Assembly (NCBI GenBank): GCA_934748015.1
Contig: CAKVHF010000001.1
Coordinates: 186,001-250,000 of the forward strand
Source: an uncultured Clostridia bacterium
GTDB lineage: Bacteria; Bacillota; Clostridia; Christensenellales; UBA1242
Length of the DNA: 64,000 nucleotides
Direction: 5' to 3'
In this document: piece by piece, positions 27,295 to 36,747 of the stretch
Layout: every line of letters begins with the position of its first letter
How positions within the stretch are numbered: the stretch's first letter is position 1
Translations under genes and position numbers: made by a program
Notes under the pieces: generated by a model
Told to the model about the DNA's origin: nothing
The model's database searches: none
What the model saw: only the letters and a program-made list of their open reading frames with translations

Positions 27295-27331
27295 TATGTC
27301 GCAAAAGCATTATTTTGTGGCATATTTTTTT
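27295..27331 (+). terminator. Intrinsic terminator, copy 1 of a 37-bp direct repeat
   Basis: TATGTCGCAAAA and TTTTGTGGCATA pair (with G-T pairs), followed by seven T. The identical 37 bp recur at 28612-28648, so the phase-variable gene between them is flanked by direct repeats. Confidence 0.8.
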
Positions 27332-27462
27332 ATTTTGCTACGCAATTTGTTGGACAAATTGTATGACAATGATATATTATTGTATTAGATTGAATTGCGG
27401 ATATTTTGTTGCAATATAGTATTAGTATTGCACAAATTGCCTTAAAAAAAAGGAGTGAAAAG

Positions 27463-28603
27463 ATGAATACAACAAGAAAAATGTCTTTAGCCTTGGTGCT
27501 ATTGTGCGTGACACTGGCTATTACTGTGATGACATTAGGATTGGTATTGGTTTCTGGAACTCAAGATGTAATAACCGACCTAGATATTCATTATGCGGGG
27601 GGGGGGTGTCACTTTTGAAGTAGGTGATGACTGCATTAACAAGAGTGACTTTGCAACCATCAAAGTTGACAAGGTTACTAAGACTGCTGTCGTACAACAA
27701 CCAGCCAATCCCAATCAGTTAGGCAAAACATTTGAGGGCTGGTACACAGATAGTAGTATAACTCAGAAGGTAGATAAGTTCCCTGTAACTCTATCTAAGG
27801 GTGATGTGCTATATGCCAATTATTATGATGCATCCACATGGCTGACATTGTCTTGGAATGCTACAACTAGTTCATACTCTGTCGAAAGGAGTAGCTCGTC
27901 TTCTGCAACAGAGGCAATAATTCCAGATATATATGACGATGGGACACATGGGGTTGCAGTGGTTGATACTATAGGATCATATTCGTTGACTGATGTAACA
28001 ACTTTGACCAATATTTATTTGTCTAACAACATCACAACAATTAGCGAGAGGGCTTTTTCCGCTTGTGCTAATGTAACTGCAATTAATGTTCCGGAAAATG
28101 TTGCTACAATCGGTGCATATTGGCTACAAAATATGAAAAAGCTAAAAACCATAAATTGGAATGCAATAAATGCGGAGTACACTGCAGAATTTTCGCAAAC
28201 ATATAGTGTTGGTTCGCAATACGGAATTGACTTTGTTGTTGGTTACAAAGTGCAGAGTATTCCTAGATATTTGTTCAATCCACAATCTTCAAAATCTTAT
28301 GTTAAATCTATTGATATGACCAATGCTACATCGCTAAAGGAAATTGGATCTTGGGCTTTTGGTGGTTGTTATAAGATAACATCTCTTACAATTCCTGCCA
28401 GTGTAGAATTGATTGGAGCATATGCTTTTACCGAATGTACTGGTTTATCCAGTATAACATTTGAAGTATCAGATAACTGGTATAGATTTTCATCCGAGAC
28501 AGCAACCACTGGTGGAACTGCGTTGTCTTTAGGCTCTGCTTATACTGATGCTAAATGGATAAGAGATACTTATGCACAATATTGGTGGAGAAGAATTTCA
28601 TAA
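27463..28603 (+). CDS. Phase-variable surface protein (paralogue 3), out of frame at a G10 tract
   Basis: RBS AAGGAGTG precedes the ATG at 27463. The first frame (one hydrophobic segment, LALVLLCVTLAITVMTLG, then DLDIHYAGGG) stops at 27618 after 51 residues. The second frame continues from the same G-tract (27597-27606, ten G) as VTFEVGDD, through an InlB-type repeat (TFEGWYTDSS) and several LRR_5 repeats (LTNIYLSNNITTISERAFSAC) to QYWWRRIS at 28603. With nine or twelve G the two frames join into one protein of about 379 residues. It lacks the long N-domain of the other paralogues. The assembled state is OFF, or the G count is an assembly error. Confidence 0.75.
27597..27606 (+). repeat. G10 homopolymer inside a coding sequence
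   Basis: Ten consecutive G in an AT-rich gene, just after the membrane segment codons; the two open frames meet exactly here. Candidate slipped-strand phase-variation tract. Confidence 0.85.
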
Positions 28604-28611
28604 ATAATTTT

Positions 28612-28648
28612 TATGTCGCAAAAGCATTATTTTGTGGCATATTTTTTT
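28612..28648 (+). terminator. Intrinsic terminator, copy 2 of a 37-bp direct repeat
   Basis: Identical to 27295-27331; hairpin plus T-run ending the phase-variable gene. Confidence 0.8.
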
Positions 28649-28772
28649 TCGACTGTATCTAGCAATAATTGTTATTGTTAGACTTTTTTCTTGTATGGAT
28701 ATATGTTGGGGCGGATATATAATGATAACTAACAATATAACATTGTATAAATATCATTGGGAGGGTTGTAGA

Positions 28773-29615
28773 TTGGATGTATATATCGAATATGTAATTA
28801 TAGATAACTTGATCATCAACTATATTTTACTTACTCTTGCTAACAGACTATGCAATGCTAGTGTTAGTAAAAAACGGCTTATTGTAGCCGATATTGTTGG
28901 AACGACCGCTGTTGTATTTATGCCATGGATAGGCAATATCTCTTATCTATTACTGCTTTATCGCTTTGGTGTCGCAATACTAGTGTGTCTAGTCTTAAAG
29001 CGGTGGGACTTTGCTAAATACATATCGTTTTTGCTCACTTTTGTAACTATTACTTTTCTATTTGGTGGATTTCTGATAGCAACTCTATCTATCTTTGATA
29101 TTGTATACACCACTAGCGGTCTACTATTTCTTAATTTCGAGATACCACTTAGTCTATTTGTCGTTCCTATATGGATTTATTCGGTGTTAGTTAACAAAAT
29201 TTATCACTTTGTTATTAGTAAGATCGGATATAGCAAATTAACTTACAATGCGACTATATATACCGCTAGTGGACATTATAATCTTACTGCTTTTCTTGAT
29301 ACTGGCAACGAACTGACTGATAGCGATGGATCGCCAGTGCTGGTGATGGAACTTAAGACATTTTGCAAGGTGTTCAAGGACTTTCCTTTGCAAAAATTGC
29401 TAATGAATGGTGTAGATGACAATCTGCTTGAGGGAGCACATTATATCAATGTAGATACTGTCAATAGCAAAGAAAAAATGCTTGTTTTTAGAGTAGAAAA
29501 ACTTGTTTTGCATAATACCGCAGGTGACAGTAGTTATAACAATGTAATGGTGGGGCTATCTAGACGAAATTTCAATGATTATAATCTAATATTGCACAAA
29601 AATCTTTGTGGATAA
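28773..29615 (+). CDS. spoIIGA: Sigma-E processing peptidase SpoIIGA
   Basis: About 280 residues from a TTG at 28773, chosen because GGGAGGG lies 7 nt upstream and the sequence then starts (L/M)DVYIEYVIIDNLIINYILL as in SpoIIGA; the frame itself is open from 28632. Five hydrophobic helices form the membrane sensor half; the C-terminal half is an aspartic-protease-like domain with the catalytic motif FLDTGNELTD. SpoIIGA removes the pro-sequence of sigma-E in the mother cell after a forespore signal. It lies directly upstream of sigE, the standard arrangement. Confidence 0.93.
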   Translation: MDVYIEYVIIDNLIINYILLTLANRLCNASVSKKRLIVADIVGTTAVVFMPWIGNISYLLLLYRFGVAILVCLVLKRWDFAKYISFLLTFVTITFLFGGFLIATLSIFDIVYTTSGLLFLNFEIPLSLFVVPIWIYSVLVNKIYHFVISKIGYSKLTYNATIYTASGHYNLTAFLDTGNELTDSDGSPVLVMELKTFCKVFKDFPLQKLLMNGVDDNLLEGAHYINVDTVNSKEKMLVFRVEKLVLHNTAGDSSYNNVMVGLSRRNFNDYNLILHKNLCG

Positions 29616-29631
29616 GAAAGGAGAATATGAA

Positions 29632-30348
29632 ATGTTTAAATTATTAAAAAAATTAATCGCATGGCTTAAAAATGACGATCTTGTTACGGCAAAAAATATT
29701 TTACATTATTTTACTAATGGTGAGGCATTGCCAACGACTTTGACTGAGGAAGAGGAGAAGGATCTAATCGATAAAATGATGGCAGGGGATGTGAATGCAA
29801 AAAACACATTGATAGAAAGAAATATAAGGCTGGTTATATATATTGCTAAGAAATTTGAAAACAACAACTTGGAAATGGAAGATATAATAAGCATCGGCAG
29901 TATTGGGCTTATCAAGGCAATCAATTCGTTCAAGGGTGACAAGAATATTAAGATTGCTACATATGCCTCTAAGTGTATTGAGAACGAAATACTAATGTAC
30001 TTACGCAAAACCAGTAGACAGAAGCAAGAAATAAGCATAGATGATCCTATTAATATCGATAGCGAAGGCAATGAGCTAGCATTTGTTGATCTTGTAACTA
30101 GCGAAGAGAATACTCCGCATTTCGAAATGGAAAAAATAACTGAAAAGCAGATATTGTGGCAAATTTTAGATAGGCTAAATGCACGAGAGAAGGAGATAAT
30201 GATACTTAGATTTGGACTACTAGGTCAGGACGAAAAAACGCAAAAAGAAGTGGCTGACGATCTTGGCATAAGCCAGAGTTATATTAGTAGACTGGAGAAA
30301 AAAATTGTGTCAAGGATAAAAAAGGAGATAATAAAGGTAGCAAATTAA
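29632..30348 (+). CDS. sigE: Sporulation RNA polymerase sigma-E factor
   Basis: 238 residues from the ATG at 29632, with AAAGGAG 8 nt upstream. The pro-region is basic and hydrophobic (MFKLLKKLIAWLKN), followed by the cleavage region. Region 2 (NIRLVIYIAKKFENNNLEMEDIISIGSIGLIKAINSF) and region 4 helix-turn-helix (TQKEVADDLGISQSYISRLEKKI) are intact. It directs early mother-cell transcription after processing by SpoIIGA encoded next to it. Confidence 0.95.
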   Translation: MFKLLKKLIAWLKNDDLVTAKNILHYFTNGEALPTTLTEEEEKDLIDKMMAGDVNAKNTLIERNIRLVIYIAKKFENNNLEMEDIISIGSIGLIKAINSFKGDKNIKIATYASKCIENEILMYLRKTSRQKQEISIDDPINIDSEGNELAFVDLVTSEENTPHFEMEKITEKQILWQILDRLNAREKEIMILRFGLLGQDEKTQKEVADDLGISQSYISRLEKKIVSRIKKEIIKVAN

Positions 30349-30478
30349 AAATTTTTGAAAAAATTTACATTATTAAACAATATATTTTTAATAATTTAAT
30401 TTCTGTGCTATACTTTATCTAAATAGATGTGCAATATATTAGAGTTTTTGCATCAATAACAACAAGATTGAGGTAAGT

Positions 30479-33451
30479 ATGCCAGTATATCCCAGCAAAA
30501 AAAGTTCAATTGTATCTAAGAGAAAACGATACCAATCCAAGGTTGGTATAGCTTTAATTTGTGTTTTTTCTATTCTGCTTATCAATATGATATTTAACAT
30601 TATTGGCTTTGTTAATTCATTTCTATATGGTGTGTTCGGGCTATCTGTGTATCCAGTGTCACTATTCCTTATAGCACTGGGCATCATGAAGATTAAGCGT
30701 GTTAAGATCAAACTTTCCGGCAAAGAGTTGACATATCTTATTTTGTCGTTCGTTTGCTTGCTTGCAATAGTGCATGTTCTTACATCCAGTGGGATTATTA
30801 ATAATTCTTACAAACAATATCTGGTTGATAGTTATACTTGTGCTAGGGGTTATACAGCCGGTGGCATAATATTTAGTTTTCTATGCTATCCTATATACAA
30901 CATCACACACTTAGCAGGGGCAACAACTATTTTGGCAATATTGCTAGTTCTATTTATTGCATTATTTGTTGACACTATGTACAAGAAGAAACAAGCACAA
31001 GTGTATGTAGAAGACGCTAGCAATGGCTATATCAAGAAGGCGGAAGATCAGCCTAACGATGTATCAGATAGTCAAGACTATGTAGCCAAAACACCTAGTG
31101 AGACACCTTATGACGAAGATGTTTTTATCTCTGATGACGAGCCTAAGGTGGAAGAAGACGAAACTGCTGAAAGGTCGAAGGCGCTAAAGATATTAGGCTT
31201 GGAGAAAGAACCTAGTATGGAAGTGGATGAGGATGATGAAGATCTATTTATAAACGATGACGAAGTATCAGTTAAGAAACCTCAAATGGTGGTGCATGAG
31301 GAAGAGCCAATAGATGGCACAATGGAAGAGGATCTAGCACCAGCAATGGCTACACAAACTGTCCAATCTGTTGCAACTAGCAATCCGGTTGACAAAGAAA
31401 AACAAGAAATCAAAATGCGTAACAAAGCATATCTAGATGATATAATGGGTAGGTCAAGTGCCACTCCAGAAACTAAGAAAGAAACAATCAGATCACAGAG
31501 CGAAGTTAGATCTAGTGCTAAGGAAAAATTGTTTGGCAAACCAACCAATAATATGTTTGATAACAGTCGTGATGATAGAAAAAATAATGATTATTCTGCT
31601 CGCAATCAAAACGCATATAATAGCAATAATAACATAACCAGCAGGGGAGATAATTCACGCAATAATAGTTTATTTAATAATGATCGAAACAATAGAAACA
31701 ACTCGTTTAACAACTACAACAATAAGCAAAACAATATTTCGTCCAGCAATAGTGACATATATGATCCTAACTTGACAATGAAGAGTTATGAGAAGAATAA
31801 GACTGACTATATTAATACTCTTAATAACTTTGATACTGACACCGTCAAGATCGCACGTGCTAATGAAGTATACAATATGCAAGAAAATACCCAACGTGCG
31901 GATGCTAAAGCATATCAATCCAACATTGTTAATGTAAATGAAATCAACAAGATTAAGCCACCTAAAGAAAAGGTTAAACGAAGACCTTATGTTAGACCTA
32001 CATTGGATCTATTGCAGACTTATGACAACCAAAATCACATGTCAGAGGACGTACAGGCAAGGGCTCAGAGCCTAGAGCGTGTGCTAGAAAGCTTCCATAT
32101 TCCAGCCAAAGTCTGTTCTATTGCACAAGGCCCAACATTTACAAGATTTGAGTTGACGATGCCAGTTGGTATATCAGTTAAGAAGATTGACAGCCTTGTG
32201 CCAGATATGCAGATGGCACTTGCTTGCAAAGGCTCAATCCGTACCGAAATACCTATCCCAGGCAAGAGTGCTTTTGGTGTCGAAGTTCCTAACGAGAACA
32301 AGGAAACTGTTGGCTTAAGAGAGGTTATCGATTCTTATGATTTTCAGAACTCAAAATATACAACCGCTTATGGACTAGGTAAGGACATATCCAATTCCGC
32401 CATAATCGGAAATATTGAAAAAATGCCTCACTTATTAGTTGCAGGTACAACTGGTAGTGGTAAATCTGTTTGCCTTAACTCTATGCTTATAAGTTTGTTG
32501 TATAAGTCTAGCCCAGAAGATCTAAGGCTGATATTGATAGACCCTAAGAGACTAGAGTTCTCGCTATACAATGGATTACCTCACTTGCTAGTGCCTAATG
32601 TAATAACTGACAAAGACAAGGCAATGAATGCTTTTGATTGGCTAATTGACGAAATGAACCGCCGTATTAATTATTTTGACTCGCTTAAGGCTGGTATCAG
32701 AAACATAGATGAGTACAACTCCTCCCAATTAGTCAAGAGTGGCGAAAAAGAAAAAATGCCTAAAATTGTAGTAGTTGTAGATGAGTTAAACGAACTTATG
32801 ATGCAGACTAAGAAAGAGATGGAATCTAAGATTGTTCGTATCGCACAGTTGTCTAGAGCGGTTGGTATTCACCTTGTTCTTGCTACTCAGAGACCTAGTA
32901 CTGACGTTATTACTGGTCTTGTTAAGAGTAACTTGCCATCTCGTATCGCATTTGCAGTATCATCATTTACCGATAGTTTAACTATCCTAGGTCAGGGCGG
33001 TGCAGAAACACTTCTTGGTTATGGTGACATGTTGTATGCTCCAGTAGGTTGCAACAAGCCTCATCGTATCCAAGGTGCTTTCCTAAGCAATCTAGAGGTT
33101 GAGAAAGTTGTTGAGTTTGTCAAAGCAAATAACGATTGCATCTTTGATGAAGATCTAGAAGATCAGATGTTTAACAGAAATGTAGAAGAAAATATGGCAG
33201 AATCATCAACCGGTGAGAAGGGCAAGAGTAGTGACCCATTGATGAAAGAAGCGGTAAGATGTGCAATTAAGTTCGGCAATATATCCACCACCAAGTTGCA
33301 ACGTTGCCTAGGCATAGGTTATCCACGTGCTGCTAAGTTGGTTGACGATATGGAAGAACTAAATTATATATCCAAGAAGGATGATAAAAATAATAGAGTT
33401 ATATTTATATCTCAGCAAGAATTTGAAGAAATTTATGGAGAAGACTTTTAA
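30479..33451 (+). CDS. DNA translocase FtsK/SpoIIIE
   Basis: 990 residues, longer than typical SpoIIIE because of a low-complexity acidic and Asn/Arg-rich linker (residues about 190-470). Four membrane helices lie in the first 165 residues. The motor has Walker A GTTGSGKSVCLN (about residue 655) and a Walker B region IVVVVDELNELMM (canonical DELADLMM). The C-terminal gamma winged helix (FGNISTTKLQRCLGIGYPRAAKLVDDMEE) reads DNA polarity sequences. It pumps chromosome DNA through the septum in division and into the forespore. It overlaps rimO at TAATG. Confidence 0.95.
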   Translation: MPVYPSKKSSIVSKRKRYQSKVGIALICVFSILLINMIFNIIGFVNSFLYGVFGLSVYPVSLFLIALGIMKIKRVKIKLSGKELTYLILSFVCLLAIVHVLTSSGIINNSYKQYLVDSYTCARGYTAGGIIFSFLCYPIYNITHLAGATTILAILLVLFIALFVDTMYKKKQAQVYVEDASNGYIKKAEDQPNDVSDSQDYVAKTPSETPYDEDVFISDDEPKVEEDETAERSKALKILGLEKEPSMEVDEDDEDLFINDDEVSVKKPQMVVHEEEPIDGTMEEDLAPAMATQTVQSVATSNPVDKEKQEIKMRNKAYLDDIMGRSSATPETKKETIRSQSEVRSSAKEKLFGKPTNNMFDNSRDDRKNNDYSARNQNAYNSNNNITSRGDNSRNNSLFNNDRNNRNNSFNNYNNKQNNISSSNSDIYDPNLTMKSYEKNKTDYINTLNNFDTDTVKIARANEVYNMQENTQRADAKAYQSNIVNVNEINKIKPPKEKVKRRPYVRPTLDLLQTYDNQNHMSEDVQARAQSLERVLESFHIPAKVCSIAQGPTFTRFELTMPVGISVKKIDSLVPDMQMALACKGSIRTEIPIPGKSAFGVEVPNENKETVGLREVIDSYDFQNSKYTTAYGLGKDISNSAIIGNIEKMPHLLVAGTTGSGKSVCLNSMLISLLYKSSPEDLRLILIDPKRLEFSLYNGLPHLLVPNVITDKDKAMNAFDWLIDEMNRRINYFDSLKAGIRNIDEYNSSQLVKSGEKEKMPKIVVVVDELNELMMQTKKEMESKIVRIAQLSRAVGIHLVLATQRPSTDVITGLVKSNLPSRIAFAVSSFTDSLTILGQGGAETLLGYGDMLYAPVGCNKPHRIQGAFLSNLEVEKVVEFVKANNDCIFDEDLEDQMFNRNVEENMAESSTGEKGKSSDPLMKEAVRCAIKFGNISTTKLQRCLGIGYPRAAKLVDDMEELNYISKKDDKNNRVIFISQQEFEEIYGEDF

Positions 33452-34761
33452 TGGACATACTTAAGAAAAAAATAGGCTTTGTAAGTCTTGGCTGTGACAA
33501 AAATCGTGTTGATCTGGAGAAGATGATTAGTAACATCCACTCGGCTGGCTTTGAGATAACAGGTGATGCAAAATCCGCTAATGTGGTAATTATCAATACA
33601 TGTTCGTTTATCAAAACCGCAAGAGAAGAGTCAATCGAGGCAATTTTGACCGCTGGCAAATGCAAAGAAAACAAGCAACTGGAGCATATCATAGTTACTG
33701 GTTGCCTAAATGAAATGCAGTACTCCGACCTAGAGTCTAGTTTGCCAGAAGTAGATGCTTTTGTTAATATCAAAGACAATGATAAGATAGTCGACAAAAT
33801 ATATGCCTTGTATGGCGAAAAGCCAAGAGTGGAGTGCGTATATAGCACTGTTGCAAGAGAACTGACCACTCCACATCATTATGCATATCTTAAGATAGCA
33901 GATGGATGTGACAACTTCTGTTCCTATTGCAAGATCCCATACATTAGGGGTAGATATCGCAGTGAATCGCTTGATAACCTTATGATGGAGGCAAAAAACC
34001 TAGTAGATAACGGTGTTAAAGAGATTATTCTCGTTGCCCAAGATGTAACCAAGTATGGCAGTGATTTCAAGGATGGAACAACCCTTGTTACATTGATCAG
34101 AAGACTGTCGGAGTTACAGGGTTTGCACTGGATAAGGCTATTATATTGCTATCCAGAGAGTATCACAGATGACCTTATTACAGAGATTAGAGACAACCCA
34201 AAGGTGTGCAAGTATCTAGATATTCCATTGCAACACGTAGACTCTGATATTCTGAAATCAATGAACCGCAAAAATAATTATGACAAAATTGTTAACCTTA
34301 TAAATAAGTTAAGACATGAGATCCCAAACATAGCACTAAGAACCACATTTATAGTTGGCTTGCCGGGCGAGAAAAAGGAACACTTCAATAGATTGTTGCA
34401 GTTTGTTAAAGACTTCAAACTTAATTATGTGGGCTTCTTCAAATATAGTCGAGAAGAGGGGACAAGAGCGTACGACTTTGCTGGACAGGTATCTGAGAAG
34501 ACCAAACAGAGTAGACTGGATGCAATATCCGAAGTACAATATGCCAATGTGTTGGAAACCAATGCAAATGAGGTTGGCAAAGAATATGAAGTCGTGGTAG
34601 ACAGGATCGAGGATGATTATGCTGTGTGCCGTAGCCAATATCAAAATCCAGAATCGGATAATGTCATATATGTTAACAATCTAAATATGCATATAGGTGA
34701 GTTTTACAAAGTCAAAATAGTCGCTTACGAAGGCTATGACTTGGAAGGAGAAAGATTATGA
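33451..34761 (+). CDS. rimO: Ribosomal protein S12 methylthiotransferase RimO
   Basis: 436 residues: N-terminal MTTase cluster domain (GFVSLGCDKNRVDLE; NTCSFI; VTGCLNE), radical-SAM CxxxCxxC in GCDNFCSYCKIPYIRGRYRS, and a C-terminal TRAM domain. The SLGCDKNRVD motif separates RimO from MiaB. It adds a methylthio group to an aspartate of ribosomal protein S12 using two Fe-S clusters. It overlaps pgsA by 4 nt. Confidence 0.93.
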   Translation: MDILKKKIGFVSLGCDKNRVDLEKMISNIHSAGFEITGDAKSANVVIINTCSFIKTAREESIEAILTAGKCKENKQLEHIIVTGCLNEMQYSDLESSLPEVDAFVNIKDNDKIVDKIYALYGEKPRVECVYSTVARELTTPHHYAYLKIADGCDNFCSYCKIPYIRGRYRSESLDNLMMEAKNLVDNGVKEIILVAQDVTKYGSDFKDGTTLVTLIRRLSELQGLHWIRLLYCYPESITDDLITEIRDNPKVCKYLDIPLQHVDSDILKSMNRKNNYDKIVNLINKLRHEIPNIALRTTFIVGLPGEKKEHFNRLLQFVKDFKLNYVGFFKYSREEGTRAYDFAGQVSEKTKQSRLDAISEVQYANVLETNANEVGKEYEVVVDRIEDDYAVCRSQYQNPESDNVIYVNNLNMHIGEFYKVKIVAYEGYDLEGERL

Positions 34762-35414
34762 ATACACCTACGAAAATCACTATGGTAAGAATAATGCTTA
34801 CCCCACTAATGCTATTCTTTTATTTGGCTGATTTTATACCTTACAACCTTGGCAAACTATTTGCGTTTATATGTTTCTTTGGTGGTGTAATGACAGACTT
34901 TTTGGACGGATATCTAGCCAGAAAGAACAACCAAGTAACTAACTTGGGCAAGTTTCTAGACCCAATTGCCGACAAGCTTTTGGTTACTACATGTATGGTA
35001 TTGTTAATTACTGGCGCTAATCCGGTTATACCAACAATCACAGGTATTATCTTTATGTTCTTCAACTTGCAACGTGACTATATGATTACTGGCTTTAGAC
35101 AGATAGGTCAGTTGAAGGGGATTATTGTTGCATCAGATATACCGGGCAAATTGAAAGCAATCTTCCAATATATTACTCTTAATATCTGCATGTTCTATGC
35201 TTATATTAGAGAATTATCTTGGGGTGCTGATCACACATTACATACAGTATATTTAATTGTAATGTATGCGTTTATTGTTCTAACTTGCTTATTTATGATT
35301 ATCTCCGAAGTTAACTATATTATCAAAAATCCTAATGTCTTGAAGGATGAGCCAAAAGAGACTGCCCCTAAGACAGAAGAAAAGAAATCGGAGACTACTA
35401 CAGCACAATCTTGA
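34758..35414 (+). CDS. pgsA: CDP-diacylglycerol--glycerol-3-phosphate 3-phosphatidyltransferase
   Basis: 218 residues. The CDP-alcohol phosphotransferase motif DGxxAR-G-D is present as DFLDGYLARKNNQVTNLGKFLDPIADKLL, with several membrane helices. It makes phosphatidylglycerophosphate for membrane lipids. The C-terminal 20-25 residues are a charged tail (KETAPKTEEKKSETTTAQS), not typical of the family. Position before the CinA-like gene and recA is the usual Firmicute order. Confidence 0.93.
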   Translation: MNTPTKITMVRIMLTPLMLFFYLADFIPYNLGKLFAFICFFGGVMTDFLDGYLARKNNQVTNLGKFLDPIADKLLVTTCMVLLITGANPVIPTITGIIFMFFNLQRDYMITGFRQIGQLKGIIVASDIPGKLKAIFQYITLNICMFYAYIRELSWGADHTLHTVYLIVMYAFIVLTCLFMIISEVNYIIKNPNVLKDEPKETAPKTEEKKSETTTAQS

Positions 35415-36673
35415 TTGCGAGTATTGATATGATAAATTATGCATATTTAGACATTGATTACGATCCAACTTTTAGCGATCCGATCCTAGAATATTTATCC
35501 TATAGTTTAGCGAAATATGGCATGTCACTTGATAATTTCAGTGGCATGGCTTTTTCGCTTGATAATGTCAAGAATTTTCTAAGTATTTGCCCTAATAGCC
35601 TAGTTTTTGTCAAATTAAGTACATCTTTTGACAAAAACGAGCAATTAAAGAAATACTTGTGTGAGTGTTTTGATACATTTTTGACTAAAAACACTGCTAA
35701 CAAATTTGCAATTGAGAGTTATCTAAGATTATGTCAATCTGACATCGCCAATGCCCAAGATTTCGAGAAAGAATCGCTTATTCCTGATGGTGCAGAACCT
35801 CTTAATAGTGATATGGGCTTTGTGCAAGGCTATATGCTTAATTACAAGAGCTATAATTTTTGTTTTTTGCCACCTAAGATAGAGCAGGTTAAGGATATTG
35901 TTAACAATCGCTTACCGAGTATATTTGCTAGACTGTACAAGACTCCAACAGAGTTTATTAATCTTAAGACATTTGGACTAAATAGAGAACAGATAATGCA
36001 ACAGATCAAGCCTTTTGTTAATAATAGCCTAGGGGTAAGTATCAATATTGCAGAGAAGTATACTGATGCACTTATTTCTATCGGTTATGATAGTCATGCG
36101 TCAGAGAGTGAAGTTAATAATTTTGTGTCACAGATCTGTGAAACACTTCGAAAGCACCTATATGCAACTGAAGACTCCGATATATTTACAATTGCCTTAG
36201 ATATGATGAGATTGACTGGCAAGAAATTGGCGTTGGTTGAAAGTCTAACAATGGGTACGTGTTTTGGTGAATTTGCTAATGTTTCTAATGGTAAAATCAA
36301 CGATAGCATTGGATATTTCAAAATAATCAACAATATATCCGACCTTATTGATTGCAAAGGTGTAGATAGAGATATTGTATCAACTAAGGGACTATATTCA
36401 GTTGATTCTACTTACGAGATATCTACTGCAGTAATTAATGAGACTGGTTGCGATCTGGTTCTGTCATCCTTGGCGGAGTACAACGAGACTAGTGAACAAG
36501 CCATTGCTTATCTTGCGGTAGGCGATCAAGACGGCATACACATATATAAGCAGACTATCAAGGGTGATAAGTCGGTTATCGGCAAATTGGTTGCACACAA
36601 TATGTGTTTTTACTTGATCCGAAAACTAAAACAGAACGATTTAATTTTTGATCAAACTTTAGCAAATATGTGA
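35411..36673 (+). CDS. Highly diverged CinA-like protein
   Basis: 420 residues. The start is a TTG overlapping the pgsA stop; an ATG at 35429 is an alternative, and neither has a strong ribosome-binding site. Position between pgsA and recA and a few matches point to CinA: SLIPDGAEPLNSDMGFVQGY corresponds to the MoCF-domain motif with PGVP-like YNFCFLPPKIEQVKDIV, and ALVESLTMGTCFGEFANVSNG matches the C-terminal amidohydrolase motif (normally TAESCTGG). Several normally invariant residues are changed, so nicotinamide-nucleotide deamidase activity may be lost. Homology is inferred mostly from synteny. Confidence 0.65.
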   Translation: MIASIDMINYAYLDIDYDPTFSDPILEYLSYSLAKYGMSLDNFSGMAFSLDNVKNFLSICPNSLVFVKLSTSFDKNEQLKKYLCECFDTFLTKNTANKFAIESYLRLCQSDIANAQDFEKESLIPDGAEPLNSDMGFVQGYMLNYKSYNFCFLPPKIEQVKDIVNNRLPSIFARLYKTPTEFINLKTFGLNREQIMQQIKPFVNNSLGVSINIAEKYTDALISIGYDSHASESEVNNFVSQICETLRKHLYATEDSDIFTIALDMMRLTGKKLALVESLTMGTCFGEFANVSNGKINDSIGYFKIINNISDLIDCKGVDRDIVSTKGLYSVDSTYEISTAVINETGCDLVLSSLAEYNETSEQAIAYLAVGDQDGIHIYKQTIKGDKSVIGKLVAHNMCFYLIRKLKQNDLIFDQTLANM

Positions 36674-36684
36674 ACAAATGTTTG
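36671..36684 (+). promoter_or_regulatory. LexA/DinR-type SOS box of recA
   Basis: TGAACAAATGTTTG fits the Gram-positive SOS box CGAAC-RNRY-GTTYG with one terminal mismatch, and it overlaps the -35 region of the recA promoter. Confidence 0.8.
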
Positions 36685-36710
36685 ATTTTTGATACACAAT
36701 GTGATATAAT
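36682..36710 (+). promoter_or_regulatory. recA promoter
   Basis: TTGATT (36682-36687), 17-bp spacer, TATAAT (36705-36710), 37 bp upstream of the recA start. Confidence 0.7.
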
Positions 36711-36747
36711 CATGGATGTAAAATCAAATTATTCAAGGATAACAATT

